This document shows positions 8,610 to 16,602 of a stretch of DNA of 64,000 nucleotides, piece by piece. Origin of the DNA: Robinsoniella peoriensis (GTDB taxonomy: Bacteria > Bacillota > Clostridia > Lachnospirales > Lachnospiraceae); contig NZ_JTGN01000004.1 of assembly GCF_000797495.1 (NCBI RefSeq), forward strand, positions 248,001 to 312,000, in the 5' to 3' direction. A program made the position numbers and the translations under genes. The notes beneath the pieces are model-generated. The model was given only the letters and a program-made list of their open reading frames with translations. It had not been told where the DNA came from and did not search any database. Each line of letters starts with the position of its first letter. Position 1 is the first letter of the stretch.

Positions 8610-9584
8610 TTATTTGTTTTTATTTTTTGTTATGCGGTCTAATAGTACAGCCAGTACAATAATAGACCCCTTGACAATCTTTTGATAATAGGAAGAAATG
8701 TTCAGTAGGTCCATACCGTTATTGATAACCCCCACAATCAATACTCCAAGGATTGTACCTGACACTTTTCCTATTCCTCCGTTTAAACTGGTGCCTCCGA
8801 TTACGACTGCCGCTATGGCATCCAGTTCATAGCCTTCTCCTGAATTTGGCTGGCCTGCATTGATACGGGATGCCAGAACAGTTCCGGCCAGCCCTGCACA
8901 GATTCCGGAAATCATATATACAAATAGTTTAATTCTTGCTACACTTAATCCAGATGCTTTCGCAGCATCTTCATTTCCACCGATAGCATATAAATACCGC
9001 CCAAATTTTGTCCAGGATAATATCAGATACCCAATCAGAAATACTGCAGCTAATATGTAGATCAATATAGGGAGCCCCAGTATTGTTCCCCCTCCAATGT
9101 AACGGAACTGTTCACTCAGATTACTGATCGGACGTCCTTTGCTTAAAACCAACGCAACTCCCGATGCGACAGACAGCATTCCAAGGGTGGCAATAAATGC
9201 CGGAAGGTTTAAAAATGCTACCAGTGTACCGTTTACTACACCACAGGCTGCTCCTGCCAGAACCCCAAGGATAATGGGTACAATCACGGGATATTCTCCC
9301 GGATGGGCAAAGGTCGTGGCTACAATACCCGATAGTGCCACGATTGATCCAACGGACAAATCAATGCCTCCTGTCAACAGTACGCACATCATTCCCACAG
9401 AAATAATACCGTTAATTGACACCTGCTTTAATACATTGATCAGGTTTCTGGATGTAAAAAAGGTATTGGTAATTAGTGTTAATAGCACAAATAGAATTAA
9501 AAACACCATCAGAATACCATATTTATTAAATAGATCTTTGCCATTTAACCGTTTTGTCATTTGATTTGCGGTTTTCTCTGTCAT
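8610..9584 (-). CDS. rbsC: Sugar ABC transporter permease (RbsC type)
   Basis: Integral membrane permease of the CUT2 carbohydrate importer class. The 324 residues carry 8-10 hydrophobic helices and conserved pieces VGMMCVLLTGGIDLSVGS, the PAFIATLGMLSVASGVAL loop, YAIGGNEDAAKASGL and AVVIGGTSLNGGIG, all hallmarks of RbsC. Its start overlaps the ATPase stop by 4 nt (ATGA), which suggests translational coupling. AAGGAGG lies 7 nt before ATG 9584. Confidence 0.9.
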   Translation of the reverse strand: MTEKTANQMTKRLNGKDLFNKYGILMVFLILFVLLTLITNTFFTSRNLINVLKQVSINGIISVGMMCVLLTGGIDLSVGSIVALSGIVATTFAHPGEYPVIVPIILGVLAGAACGVVNGTLVAFLNLPAFIATLGMLSVASGVALVLSKGRPISNLSEQFRYIGGGTILGLPILIYILAAVFLIGYLILSWTKFGRYLYAIGGNEDAAKASGLSVARIKLFVYMISGICAGLAGTVLASRINAGQPNSGEGYELDAIAAVVIGGTSLNGGIGKVSGTILGVLIVGVINNGMDLLNISSYYQKIVKGSIIVLAVLLDRITKNKNK

Positions 9585-11086
9585 TCCTGTCCCTCCTTGT
9601 GTGGCGTTGCATACTGCATAACCAATTCCTGACTGAATTCCTCTCTCTTTAGCTCTCCGGTAATCCGCCCCTCACTAAATACCAGTATCCGGTCACTGAT
9701 TCCAAGCACTTCCGGCATCTCTGATGAAATCATGATAACTGCAATTCCTTTTGCCGCCAGTTGGTTGATCAGTTCATAAATTTCCGTTTTTGCTCCAATA
9801 TCAATCCCTCTCGTTGGTTCATCCAATATCAGCACTTTCGGATTCGTCAGCAGCCATTTTACAAAAACAATCTTCTGCTGGTTTCCTCCTGACAGGTTCA
9901 GGGCAAGTGCCTCCCTGTCAGGTGTCTTGATTGACAGCAGCTTAATCTGTTCATCCGCTACTTTATTCAGCTTTCTGGTGTTCAAAAATAATTTCTTATT
10001 CAGTCTCTTCAGATCGGATATTACAATATTGTCCTTTACACTGCCAATTAAATTCAGACCTCTGAGCTTCCGGTCTTCCGGCACATATGCAATTCCTTCT
10101 TTTACCGCCTGATTGGGATTAACGACCTTGATCTTTTTTCCTTCCAGGTATAGCGTCCCCTGTTTTTTCTTTCGGAGTCCGAATACCATCTCTGCTGTTT
10201 CTGTTCTGCCTGCCCCCATTAAACCCGCAAATCCTAAAACTTCACCTGCTTTTACATCAAAGGAAATATCCCGGATTAGTCTTCCATCATCCAGCCCCTC
10301 TACTTTAAATACTGTTTCCCCAATTTTCGCAGCCTTTTTCGGATAATAGTCACCAAGCTCGCGTCCAACCATTCCCTGAATCAACAGTCCGTCATCTAAC
10401 TCTGAAGCCGGCTTTGATAAAACCCATTGTCCATCCCTTAAAATGGTTATGGTATTGGCAATCTGAAATATTTCGTCCATTTTATGTGATATATATACGA
10501 TAGCTACGCCTTTTTCCGTTAGTGATCGGATAATGCGAAATAGCTGTTCTACCTCTTTTTCCGAAATTGCAGAGGTTGGTTCATCCATGATCATAACATC
10601 GGAGTGATAGGAAACTGCTTTTGCAATTTCAATCATCTGCTGTCCGGCAACGGTCAATTCTCCTAAAATCATCTTGGGTGACACGGACATTCCAAGCTCA
10701 TCCAGCAGTTCCTTTGCTTTCCGATTCATCTCGGATTTATTTATCAGGCATTTTGCCCTGCTGCTTTCCCTTCCAAGAAAGATGTTTTCTGCAATTGTCA
10801 TTTCAGGAACCAGGTTCAGTTCCTGATAGATCATCGTAATTCCATGATCAATTGCATCTTTTGTGGAATGGAAGCTCACCTCTTTTCCTTTTACAGAGAT
10901 GTTTCCTTTATCATTAGTATAAGCACCGCACAAAATTTTCATTAAGGTAGATTTTCCTGCACCATTTTCCCCCATCAGTGCATGTACCTCACCTTTTTTC
11001 AGTGTCAGCTTTACATTATCAAGTGCTTTCACCCCGGGAAACTCTTTTGTAATATTCTTCATTTCCAGAATAATTTCATTTGCCAT
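9581..11086 (-). CDS. rbsA: Sugar ABC transporter ATP-binding protein (RbsA type)
   Basis: Double ATPase of a CUT2 importer. The first domain has Walker A GENGAGKST and MDEPTSAIS; the second has LSGGNQQK, LILDEPTRGID and a degenerate Walker A (GLMGAGRTET), the normal asymmetry of RbsA. I chose ATG 11086, giving 501 residues, the usual RbsA length; the longer frame to 11146 adds 20 residues without family similarity. A GAGGAGGG site lies about 11 nt upstream, slightly far. The gene follows the alcohol dehydrogenase gene by 77 bp. Confidence 0.9.
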   Translation of the reverse strand: MANEIILEMKNITKEFPGVKALDNVKLTLKKGEVHALMGENGAGKSTLMKILCGAYTNDKGNISVKGKEVSFHSTKDAIDHGITMIYQELNLVPEMTIAENIFLGRESSRAKCLINKSEMNRKAKELLDELGMSVSPKMILGELTVAGQQMIEIAKAVSYHSDVMIMDEPTSAISEKEVEQLFRIIRSLTEKGVAIVYISHKMDEIFQIANTITILRDGQWVLSKPASELDDGLLIQGMVGRELGDYYPKKAAKIGETVFKVEGLDDGRLIRDISFDVKAGEVLGFAGLMGAGRTETAEMVFGLRKKKQGTLYLEGKKIKVVNPNQAVKEGIAYVPEDRKLRGLNLIGSVKDNIVISDLKRLNKKLFLNTRKLNKVADEQIKLLSIKTPDREALALNLSGGNQQKIVFVKWLLTNPKVLILDEPTRGIDIGAKTEIYELINQLAAKGIAVIMISSEMPEVLGISDRILVFSEGRITGELKREEFSQELVMQYATPHKEGQE

Positions 11087-11163
11087 GAAGAAGTAATCCC
11101 TCCTCTTTTTGCATAATTCAGCCTGATTTCTCCTGCTGGTAGCCACAAGCCGTCAAAATCGCT

Positions 11164-12192
11164 CTATTCATTTGGATGAATAATAATTTTCATCTGTCCT
11201 CTGCCATTTAACATCTGATCCATTGCTTTATCGAAATCATCCAGGGAATAATGATGGCTTGCCAGGTCATCCACTTTAACAATGCCCTCTTCCATAAATT
11301 TAACAGCCCGGTCAAAACAATGTGTCTGGGCAAAAGATCCTATTAATTTTAATTCTTTTTCAAATATCTGATAAGGCTTTATTCGGATTGTATCCTCATT
11401 TCCGGCAACTCCATAAACCACGATTTTCCCTTTTGCCTTAGGAAAATTCAGGCATTGTTCAAGTACTGCCGGTACCCCGGTTGCATCGATTACCACATCA
11501 AATCCTTTCGGAAACATCTGATTCAGCTGCTCTGTGTGAACACTATAGTCATTCCTGTCCATCAAAACTGTTTTGGCATAACCATTTTTCTCAATCAGAT
11601 CCAGCTTTGCCTTTGAGGATGCACAGACTACCACATTTGCAGCTCCTCCCTGGTGTATCAATTGGGTTAATAATATTCCGGTGGGGCCAGCTCCAAAAAT
11701 CAGGACATCATCACCGCACTGGACATCAATCACATCCATGCCATGGATGGCGCAGGCGAGTGGTTCAGCGAAACAGGCTTCATCAAAGCTAAGTTTGTCA
11801 CTGATTGGAAAAACCTTATCATAATTTACCACCACATACTCTGCAAAACCACCGGGTCCATTGCATCCCAGTGAGTAAAAATTTTCACAGAATAACGGCA
11901 TATTTCTTCTGCAATAATAGCATTCTCCGCATAATACGGTATTATCTCCCGTCACCCTGTCCCCCACTGTAAATCCCTTCACGGCACATCCCGTTTCCAC
12001 AATCTCACCTGCAAATTCATGTCCCGGTGTCAGTGGAAATCTGGCTATAAATTCCCCTTCATGAATATGGGCATCTGTTCTGCATATCCCGCAGGATTTT
12101 ACTTTAATCAGTACCTGGTTTTCTTTTACTTCCGGTTTTGGAATTTCTGTGACTGAAAATTTTCTTGGTTCACTGTACACTACTGCTTTCAT
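11164..12192 (-). CDS. Zinc-dependent alcohol/polyol dehydrogenase
   Basis: Medium-chain dehydrogenase/reductase, probably oxidising a sugar alcohol with NAD(P). Seen: catalytic-zinc residues in CGICRTDAH and GHEFAGEI, the four-Cys structural zinc loop (CGECYYCRRNMPLFC) and the Rossmann motif GAGPTG. The start at 12192 (342 residues) is set by GGGAGG 7 nt upstream; the longer frame adds five residues through the ribosome site itself. It sits between a second dehydrogenase and the sugar importer, so both likely act on the imported compound. D-arabinitol, sorbitol or ribitol are candidates; the substrate cannot be read from sequence. Confidence 0.85.
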   Translation of the reverse strand: MKAVVYSEPRKFSVTEIPKPEVKENQVLIKVKSCGICRTDAHIHEGEFIARFPLTPGHEFAGEIVETGCAVKGFTVGDRVTGDNTVLCGECYYCRRNMPLFCENFYSLGCNGPGGFAEYVVVNYDKVFPISDKLSFDEACFAEPLACAIHGMDVIDVQCGDDVLIFGAGPTGILLTQLIHQGGAANVVVCASSKAKLDLIEKNGYAKTVLMDRNDYSVHTEQLNQMFPKGFDVVIDATGVPAVLEQCLNFPKAKGKIVVYGVAGNEDTIRIKPYQIFEKELKLIGSFAQTHCFDRAVKFMEEGIVKVDDLASHHYSLDDFDKAMDQMLNGRGQMKIIIHPNE

Positions 12193-12327
12193 TGGTTTTC
12201 CTCCCATTCTGGTTTACACACTTCTATTTGCTGCCTGTTTCTACTGCCGCCTCCTGCACCTCTCTGGATAGCTCTGCTGCTGATATTTATCATTTGTAAT
12301 ATCCAGCGATCCGGCTTTTAAAACAGG

Positions 12328-13383
12328 TCAGGAAACCTTAATTACCCCTTTTACAACATCCTGTGCATTATCAATCACAGTGTCAAATGCCAATTTAACA
12401 TTATTAAAATCAAATTCATGCGTTGCAATCTGTCCAACATCAATTTTCCCGTCTGCAATTGCGGCGATTGCTACCGGATACAGATTTCGATAGCGGAATA
12501 CGGACTTAATATTCAGTTCTTTCGCCATTATTTTTGCAAAATCATATGCTATGACATCCTGGGGCGCCATTCCTACCAGTACAATCGTACCGCCTCTTTT
12601 TGCCATTTCCGGTGTCTGCTGTATGGTCTTTACCGCACCTGCCGTTTCTATAACAACATCTGCCCCTTTTCCGTCTAAAAGCCGTTCCAATTCCTTTTCT
12701 ACGTTCATCTCTTTCGCATTAACCGTATGGTTTGCACCCAGTTTCTTTGCATATTCCAAACGTTTCTGAAGCATATCCACAACAATTACATTTGCTGCAC
12801 CTCTGGCTTTACATGCAAGTAATGTCACCAGTCCGATGCATCCGCCCCCAAGTATCACCACGCTGTCCCCAAGCTCAACCTCTCCCTGTGCTGCGGCATG
12901 AAGCCCTACAGCCAGAGGTTCTACCAATGCTCCTTCTTTTGTGGACACCTTCTCCGGCAGCTTGAAGCACATATCAGAAGGATGTGCCACATATTCTGTC
13001 AGTACCCCATGATAAGGCGGGGTTGCAAAGAACTTTACGTCCGGGCACAGATTATATCTTCCTGTCTTACAAAATTCACATTTTCCGCAGGTAATTCCTG
13101 GCTCCAGTGCCACCCTGTCTCCTTTTTTCAAATCAGTAACTTTACTTCCTGTTTCCACTACTATGCCTGCCGCTTCATGTCCCAGGATAAATGGTCCGTC
13201 AACAACAAAATCTCCAATTCTTCCATTTTCGTAAAAATGAACATCTGATCCACAGATTCCTACATATTCAATTCGGACCAAAACTTCATTTTCTTCCGGC
13301 TCTGGTTTCTCAATGTCACGGTATATGATCTGAAATGTTCCGTCCATATAAGCTGCCTTCATCCTTTTCTCCATTTGCTCCAT
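12328..13383 (-). CDS. Polyol dehydrogenase (xylitol/sorbitol dehydrogenase-like)
   Basis: Medium-chain zinc dehydrogenase close in style to NAD-dependent xylitol and sorbitol dehydrogenases. Motifs: CGSDVHFYENGRIGDF (catalytic zinc Cys and substrate loop), GHEAAG, EPGITCGKCEFCKTGRYNLC (structural zinc Cys), KLPEKVSTKEGALVEPLAV and the Rossmann GGGCIG. At 351 residues it has full length. AGGAGG lies 4 nt before ATG 13383. First gene of the operon; a strong promoter and inverted repeat lie upstream. The two dehydrogenases could handle the two ends of one pathway or two related polyols. Confidence 0.87.
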   Translation of the reverse strand: MEQMEKRMKAAYMDGTFQIIYRDIEKPEPEENEVLVRIEYVGICGSDVHFYENGRIGDFVVDGPFILGHEAAGIVVETGSKVTDLKKGDRVALEPGITCGKCEFCKTGRYNLCPDVKFFATPPYHGVLTEYVAHPSDMCFKLPEKVSTKEGALVEPLAVGLHAAAQGEVELGDSVVILGGGCIGLVTLLACKARGAANVIVVDMLQKRLEYAKKLGANHTVNAKEMNVEKELERLLDGKGADVVIETAGAVKTIQQTPEMAKRGGTIVLVGMAPQDVIAYDFAKIMAKELNIKSVFRYRNLYPVAIAAIADGKIDVGQIATHEFDFNNVKLAFDTVIDNAQDVVKGVIKVS

Positions 13384-13431
13384 AATTCCTCCTATCTGTT
13401 CATATCATTTTGCTGGCATCATTTCCGCTTT

Positions 13432-13456
13432 AGACGCGTCTTATTATGACGCATCA
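13432..13456 (-). promoter_or_regulatory. Paired palindromic sites in the operon leader
   Basis: AGACGCGTCT (13432-13441) is a perfect 10-bp palindrome and TGACGCATCA (13447-13456) a near-palindrome sharing the GACGC core, 15 bp apart. They lie in the 5' leader of the polyol operon and could be a second operator; there is no experimental support. Confidence 0.35.
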
Positions 13457-13479
13457 TTATCCGTTTAGTTTCGAAATAT

Positions 13480-13529
13480 CTTTTGTAAATATATTTTCTA
13501 AAAGTTATTTTAAACATATTTTACAAAAG
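13480..13529 (-). promoter_or_regulatory. Long inverted repeat, likely ROK operator
   Basis: CTTTTGTAAA (13480-13489) and TTTACAAAAG (13520-13529) form an inverted repeat; the arms continue with similar AT-rich sequence (ATATNTTT) with a one-base offset, making a dyad of about 50 bp. The right arm overlaps the -10 box. The arrangement fits repression by a dimeric or tetrameric ROK protein such as the one encoded downstream. Confidence 0.55.
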
Positions 13530-13546
13530 TTTTTGTCATTTGTCAA
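13518..13546 (-). promoter_or_regulatory. Promoter of the polyol/ribose-type operon
   Basis: On the minus strand: TTGACA (13541-13546, perfect), 17-bp spacer, TAAAAT (13518-13523). The strong core embedded in the inverted repeat at 13480-13529 is typical of a repressor-controlled sugar operon. Confidence 0.7.
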
Positions 13547-13652
13547 GCAAAATATCCAAAAAATAAAAAGTCCGCCTTTTTTCTGTATGGCAGTTTGGTA
13601 AATCCACTATTTATCAGGGTAATTCCCAGCACTTAACGGAAGAATTCAACAA

Positions 13653-13688
13653 AACAAAAGCCGGGCACCACAAAAGTGATTACCCGGC
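13653..13688 (-). terminator. Terminator after the sensor kinase gene
   Basis: GCCGGG (13660-13665) pairs with CCCGGC (13683-13688), with inner pairs extending the stem; on the minus strand the stem is followed by CTTTTGTTTTG. It lies about 100 bp past the stop of the histidine kinase. Confidence 0.65.
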
Positions 13689-13789
13689 ATCCGCCCTTTT
13701 ATGAAATTGTGAAGAATCCTGCAAACCATTCAAGATTTGCCGCCCTTCTCCCTCTCCATTCCCTATCCTTTTCCAGCAGATTTAATGTC

Positions 13790-15130
13790 TTATCTCCTTT
13801 CCGGTTTTGGCAATGTTATATTCACCTGAAATTCGCAGTCGGAGCTTCCTGTCTGCACTGTTCCGTTATATTTTTCCAGGGTTTTCTTTACATTTTGCAG
13901 CCCATATCCCATGTGGCGGCTCCCTTTACGGTTATGGTGGCTCCCTTTAGGAATATGGCGGCTTCTATGCGTCTCACCGCTTTGGGCTGAAATCAATGCT
14001 CCCTCAGCCAGAAGTGAATTGCGGATACTAATAACAACAAATTCATTAAAATAATTCATCTTAATTCGTATATACGGGTGTTCACCCACTCTTTTGGCTG
14101 CTTCAATTGCATTATCCAGCAGATTAGCAAACACGGTTGTCACATCAATATCCTTCATAAATTCCAGACTGACCTCACCTATTTCAACCGCTGTATCAAT
14201 TCCATCCCGTTCTGCATTACTCAATTTGTCATTTAAAATAATATTTAACATTTTATGATTGGTATAAAACCGCTCTCCCAGGACATTTAACATATGATGC
14301 ATATCCTTCACATAAGTATTCCCTGCATCTGACTCCTGCATATGGTACAGCTGCTCCACAGCTATGAGATGGTTCTTCATATCATGCAGTACCTTCCGGG
14401 AATCCTGATATTTCTTCTCCAGATCCCCATAGTATTTGTATTGCAGTTCATTCTGCTGATGATACAATTGCAGCTCTTTTTCCAATTCATTAGATTTGGA
14501 AATATATCCGCCCAGATAAATAAAATAAACATCCAGAATCAAAAGCAGCACGATGTTAACCGCAATGACTGTAATCCCATACAACTGGATATAAACTGCT
14601 CCTACCTGAACCAATGAGAGCAGAAATATGACACTCCATACCGGCACCATATACATACTGATCAGTTGCCATTTATTAATTTTATTTATCTTCTTCCTGT
14701 TCACAAAAAACACCATGAATTTTGTCAGTAAAAGATACAGCACTATTTTTAGCATCAACGCAATATTCGCCATTAAAAGAGCGCTGTTTATATCCATGGA
14801 AGGAATAAACAGTGCAGACAGATTCAAAATAGCCGACTGTCCCAAAACCCCTATCAGTGTAAACATAGCATAATAGACAATATATAGCATATTACTGTTA
14901 AATAAGAAGTGCCCCATCACCGCCAGATACAAAATTCCCGAGACCATGCTTAAACTAGTACTTCTAAATATCACACCTAAAATAATAATCATACCATAAA
15001 CAAAGAATGCTGCTATATACCACCATTTTGCCCTGTAAATATTCCGTTCAATATGGCTCATAAAATAATATGCGCAATAAATCATCACGCTCAATTCCAT
15101 AATTCCCAATACCACATTTAAAGTAGCCAT
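13790..15130 (-). CDS. GHKL sensor histidine kinase (AgrC-like)
   Basis: Membrane sensor kinase. Residues 1-210 form about six hydrophobic helices; a coiled-coil linker (210-245) leads to the phospho-acceptor His249 in LHDMKNHL and the ATP-binding GHKL domain with N-box NLLDNAIEAA (335-344) and the G-box GYGLQN. This is the AgrC/peptide-sensor architecture. Between N- and G-boxes three in-frame 7-residue repeats (SRHIPKG, SHHNRKG, SRHMGYG) expand the ATP lid. It follows the LytTR regulator by 18 bp, forming one two-component system. No agrB/agrD-like peptide gene was seen next to it, so the signal is unknown. Confidence 0.85.
   Translation of the reverse strand: MATLNVVLGIMELSVMIYCAYYFMSHIERNIYRAKWWYIAAFFVYGMIIILGVIFRSTSLSMVSGILYLAVMGHFLFNSNMLYIVYYAMFTLIGVLGQSAILNLSALFIPSMDINSALLMANIALMLKIVLYLLLTKFMVFFVNRKKINKINKWQLISMYMVPVWSVIFLLSLVQVGAVYIQLYGITVIAVNIVLLLILDVYFIYLGGYISKSNELEKELQLYHQQNELQYKYYGDLEKKYQDSRKVLHDMKNHLIAVEQLYHMQESDAGNTYVKDMHHMLNVLGERFYTNHKMLNIILNDKLSNAERDGIDTAVEIGEVSLEFMKDIDVTTVFANLLDNAIEAAKRVGEHPYIRIKMNYFNEFVVISIRNSLLAEGALISAQSGETHRSRHIPKGSHHNRKGSRHMGYGLQNVKKTLEKYNGTVQTGSSDCEFQVNITLPKPERR
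13901..13963 (-). repeat. 21-bp tandem repeat, three copies, in kinase gene
   Basis: Three adjacent 21-bp units (13901-13921, 13922-13942, 13943-13963) encode SRHMGYG, SHHNRKG and SRHIPKG. Two units agree at 17 of 21 bases. The frame is kept, so the repeat changes the protein by whole heptads. Confidence 0.8.
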
Positions 15131-15148
15131 TTTTTATACTGCCCTCCA

Positions 15149-15847
15149 TCAAATACGGTTAGCCATATAATGGCTCAACTTTTCCCTAAACTCCACGGAC
15201 TTCTTCTGTGAAAGGGGAATCATACTTCCATCCATCATATGAATATCGTAGCCTTTAATCGTCTTGACATAAAACAAATTAACAGAAAAACTTTTATGAG
15301 GCATATAAAAACCATACGATTCCATCTTTACTGCCATTGACGTTATACTGCCATGCATCCGTAAAACTCCTGCTTTCGTCCTGATCAGTATTTTCCGGTC
15401 AGCATACTCAAAATAATAAATATCCTTCACATTTATCTCATGTACCCCATCTTCCGTCTCAAACCGCAGCATCTGCTCCGGCTCCTCCTCCGCCGTATAT
15501 GCCACAACCTCTTCCAACTGCCTGTGAATATTTTCCGGGCTTACCGGTTTAATCAGATACGCAAAAGCATGTACTGAGAAAGCATAATTCCGGTAATCAT
15601 CATATCCTGTTACATAGATAATTTTCACCTTTTTATCGTAGCTTCTTATCTTCTGTGCGGTTTTAATTCCATTGATCCCTTTCATATCAATGTCAAGGAA
15701 AATAACATCATATACCTTATGCCCCCTAAGCAATTCTTCCCCGCTCTCATAGGCATCCACCAGACATAACATCCGGAAATTCTTTATATAATCTCTAATC
15801 TGCTGAACGATTAATTTCTCATCATCGCAAACAGCTACCTTAAGCAT
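15149..15847 (-). CDS. LytTR response regulator (AgrA/VirR-like)
   Basis: Cytoplasmic response regulator of 232 residues. Receiver domain 1-120 with acidic pocket CDDE (residues 7-10), phospho-acceptor Asp52 in FLDID and Lys in the YLIKP loop; LytTR DNA-binding domain 135-230 with DIYYFEYADRKILI, MPHKSFSVNLFYVKTI and GSMIPLSQK. ATG 15847 has AGGA 7 nt upstream; the frame runs on to 15901 without support. It is encoded before and co-directional with the kinase. Regulators of this class bind paired direct repeats; targets in this window are not proven. Confidence 0.87.
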   Translation of the reverse strand: MLKVAVCDDEKLIVQQIRDYIKNFRMLCLVDAYESGEELLRGHKVYDVIFLDIDMKGINGIKTAQKIRSYDKKVKIIYVTGYDDYRNYAFSVHAFAYLIKPVSPENIHRQLEEVVAYTAEEEPEQMLRFETEDGVHEINVKDIYYFEYADRKILIRTKAGVLRMHGSITSMAVKMESYGFYMPHKSFSVNLFYVKTIKGYDIHMMDGSMIPLSQKKSVEFREKLSHYMANRI

Positions 15848-15901
15848 TTTGTATTCCTGCCTTCCATTTTTGTTAATTCCAGTATAATAGCTTCCCTTCA
15901 A

Positions 15902-16093
15902 AGATACAAGAACAAAAGCACAAGATACCGGGACTTTGGATTAACGTATGGCAGAAGAACCTTTCAGAGATCACTATGCTATATTGCAGCTATAGAAAAT
16001 AATATAATTATTAAAATGCATAATCCTAAGGAAGCTAAGCAGGTAAAAATACTTCCGGAAAATCAGCTGAAATTTTTGATAGAAAATGATTGA
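15902..16093 (+). pseudogene. Tyrosine recombinase relic
   Basis: An open stretch without a proper start reads, in one frame ending at TGA 16091-16093, as TFQRSLCYIAAIENNIIIK followed by NPKEAKQVKILPENQLKFLI. The pattern of a helix, an NP turn, basic residues and then K-I-L-x-x-x-Q matches the junction between core-binding and catalytic domains in Tn916/phage-type integrases. The catalytic R-H-R-Y part is missing. It is the sole recognisable content of the gap before the surface protein. The call rests on a short stretch and is tentative. Confidence 0.35.
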
Positions 16094-16602
16094 TTACCTT
16101 ATGTCTTTTCATGTATAATAAAAACAATATAAATATGTTATTTATCCCATTGCACTCCCGCTCACACATTGCAAAGTTGGTAATATCATATTAATAATTA
16201 ATATCCACAATTTTATTTAGAATGAACCACGTGTATTCGTCTTACATAAGAAAAAGCTTACACAGCTAACTTAATCATATTTGTCTTTTGATCTATTCCT
16301 TTTTATTCTTTAGATTTATAAAGGAATTCTTATTAATATTAAAATCCCACAATAAGATAATCGGAAATATACCAAATACTTTGTATACAAAAAAGTATTG
16401 TTGATTATACCTTTTTGACTATTTATGACTTTCACAATATTAATGATTATAATTTCAGAAAGCGATGGATTGCTGATATGATCTGGAACTATATCATTTG
16501 AAAGGTTATGTAATAAATTACAGAGAATTTACTAAAAATTTTAATTATAAATAATAAGTATACAGAAATCTGTTCATATTTCTGTATGAAGGGAGTATAA
16601 TT
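16094..16602. other. AT-rich intergenic stretch before the surface protein gene
   Basis: About 500 bp with very high AT content and no convincing gene. The only structure I see is a hairpin at 16561-16586 (TACAGAAAT / ATTTCTGTA) directly before the ribosome site AAGGGAG of the next gene, which could influence its translation or mRNA stability. Confidence 0.5.

Noticed and set aside
12208..12327. Short open frames between the two dehydrogenase genes
   Set aside because: Pieces of 20-24 codons lack starts or ribosome sites and resemble nothing; treated as spacer.
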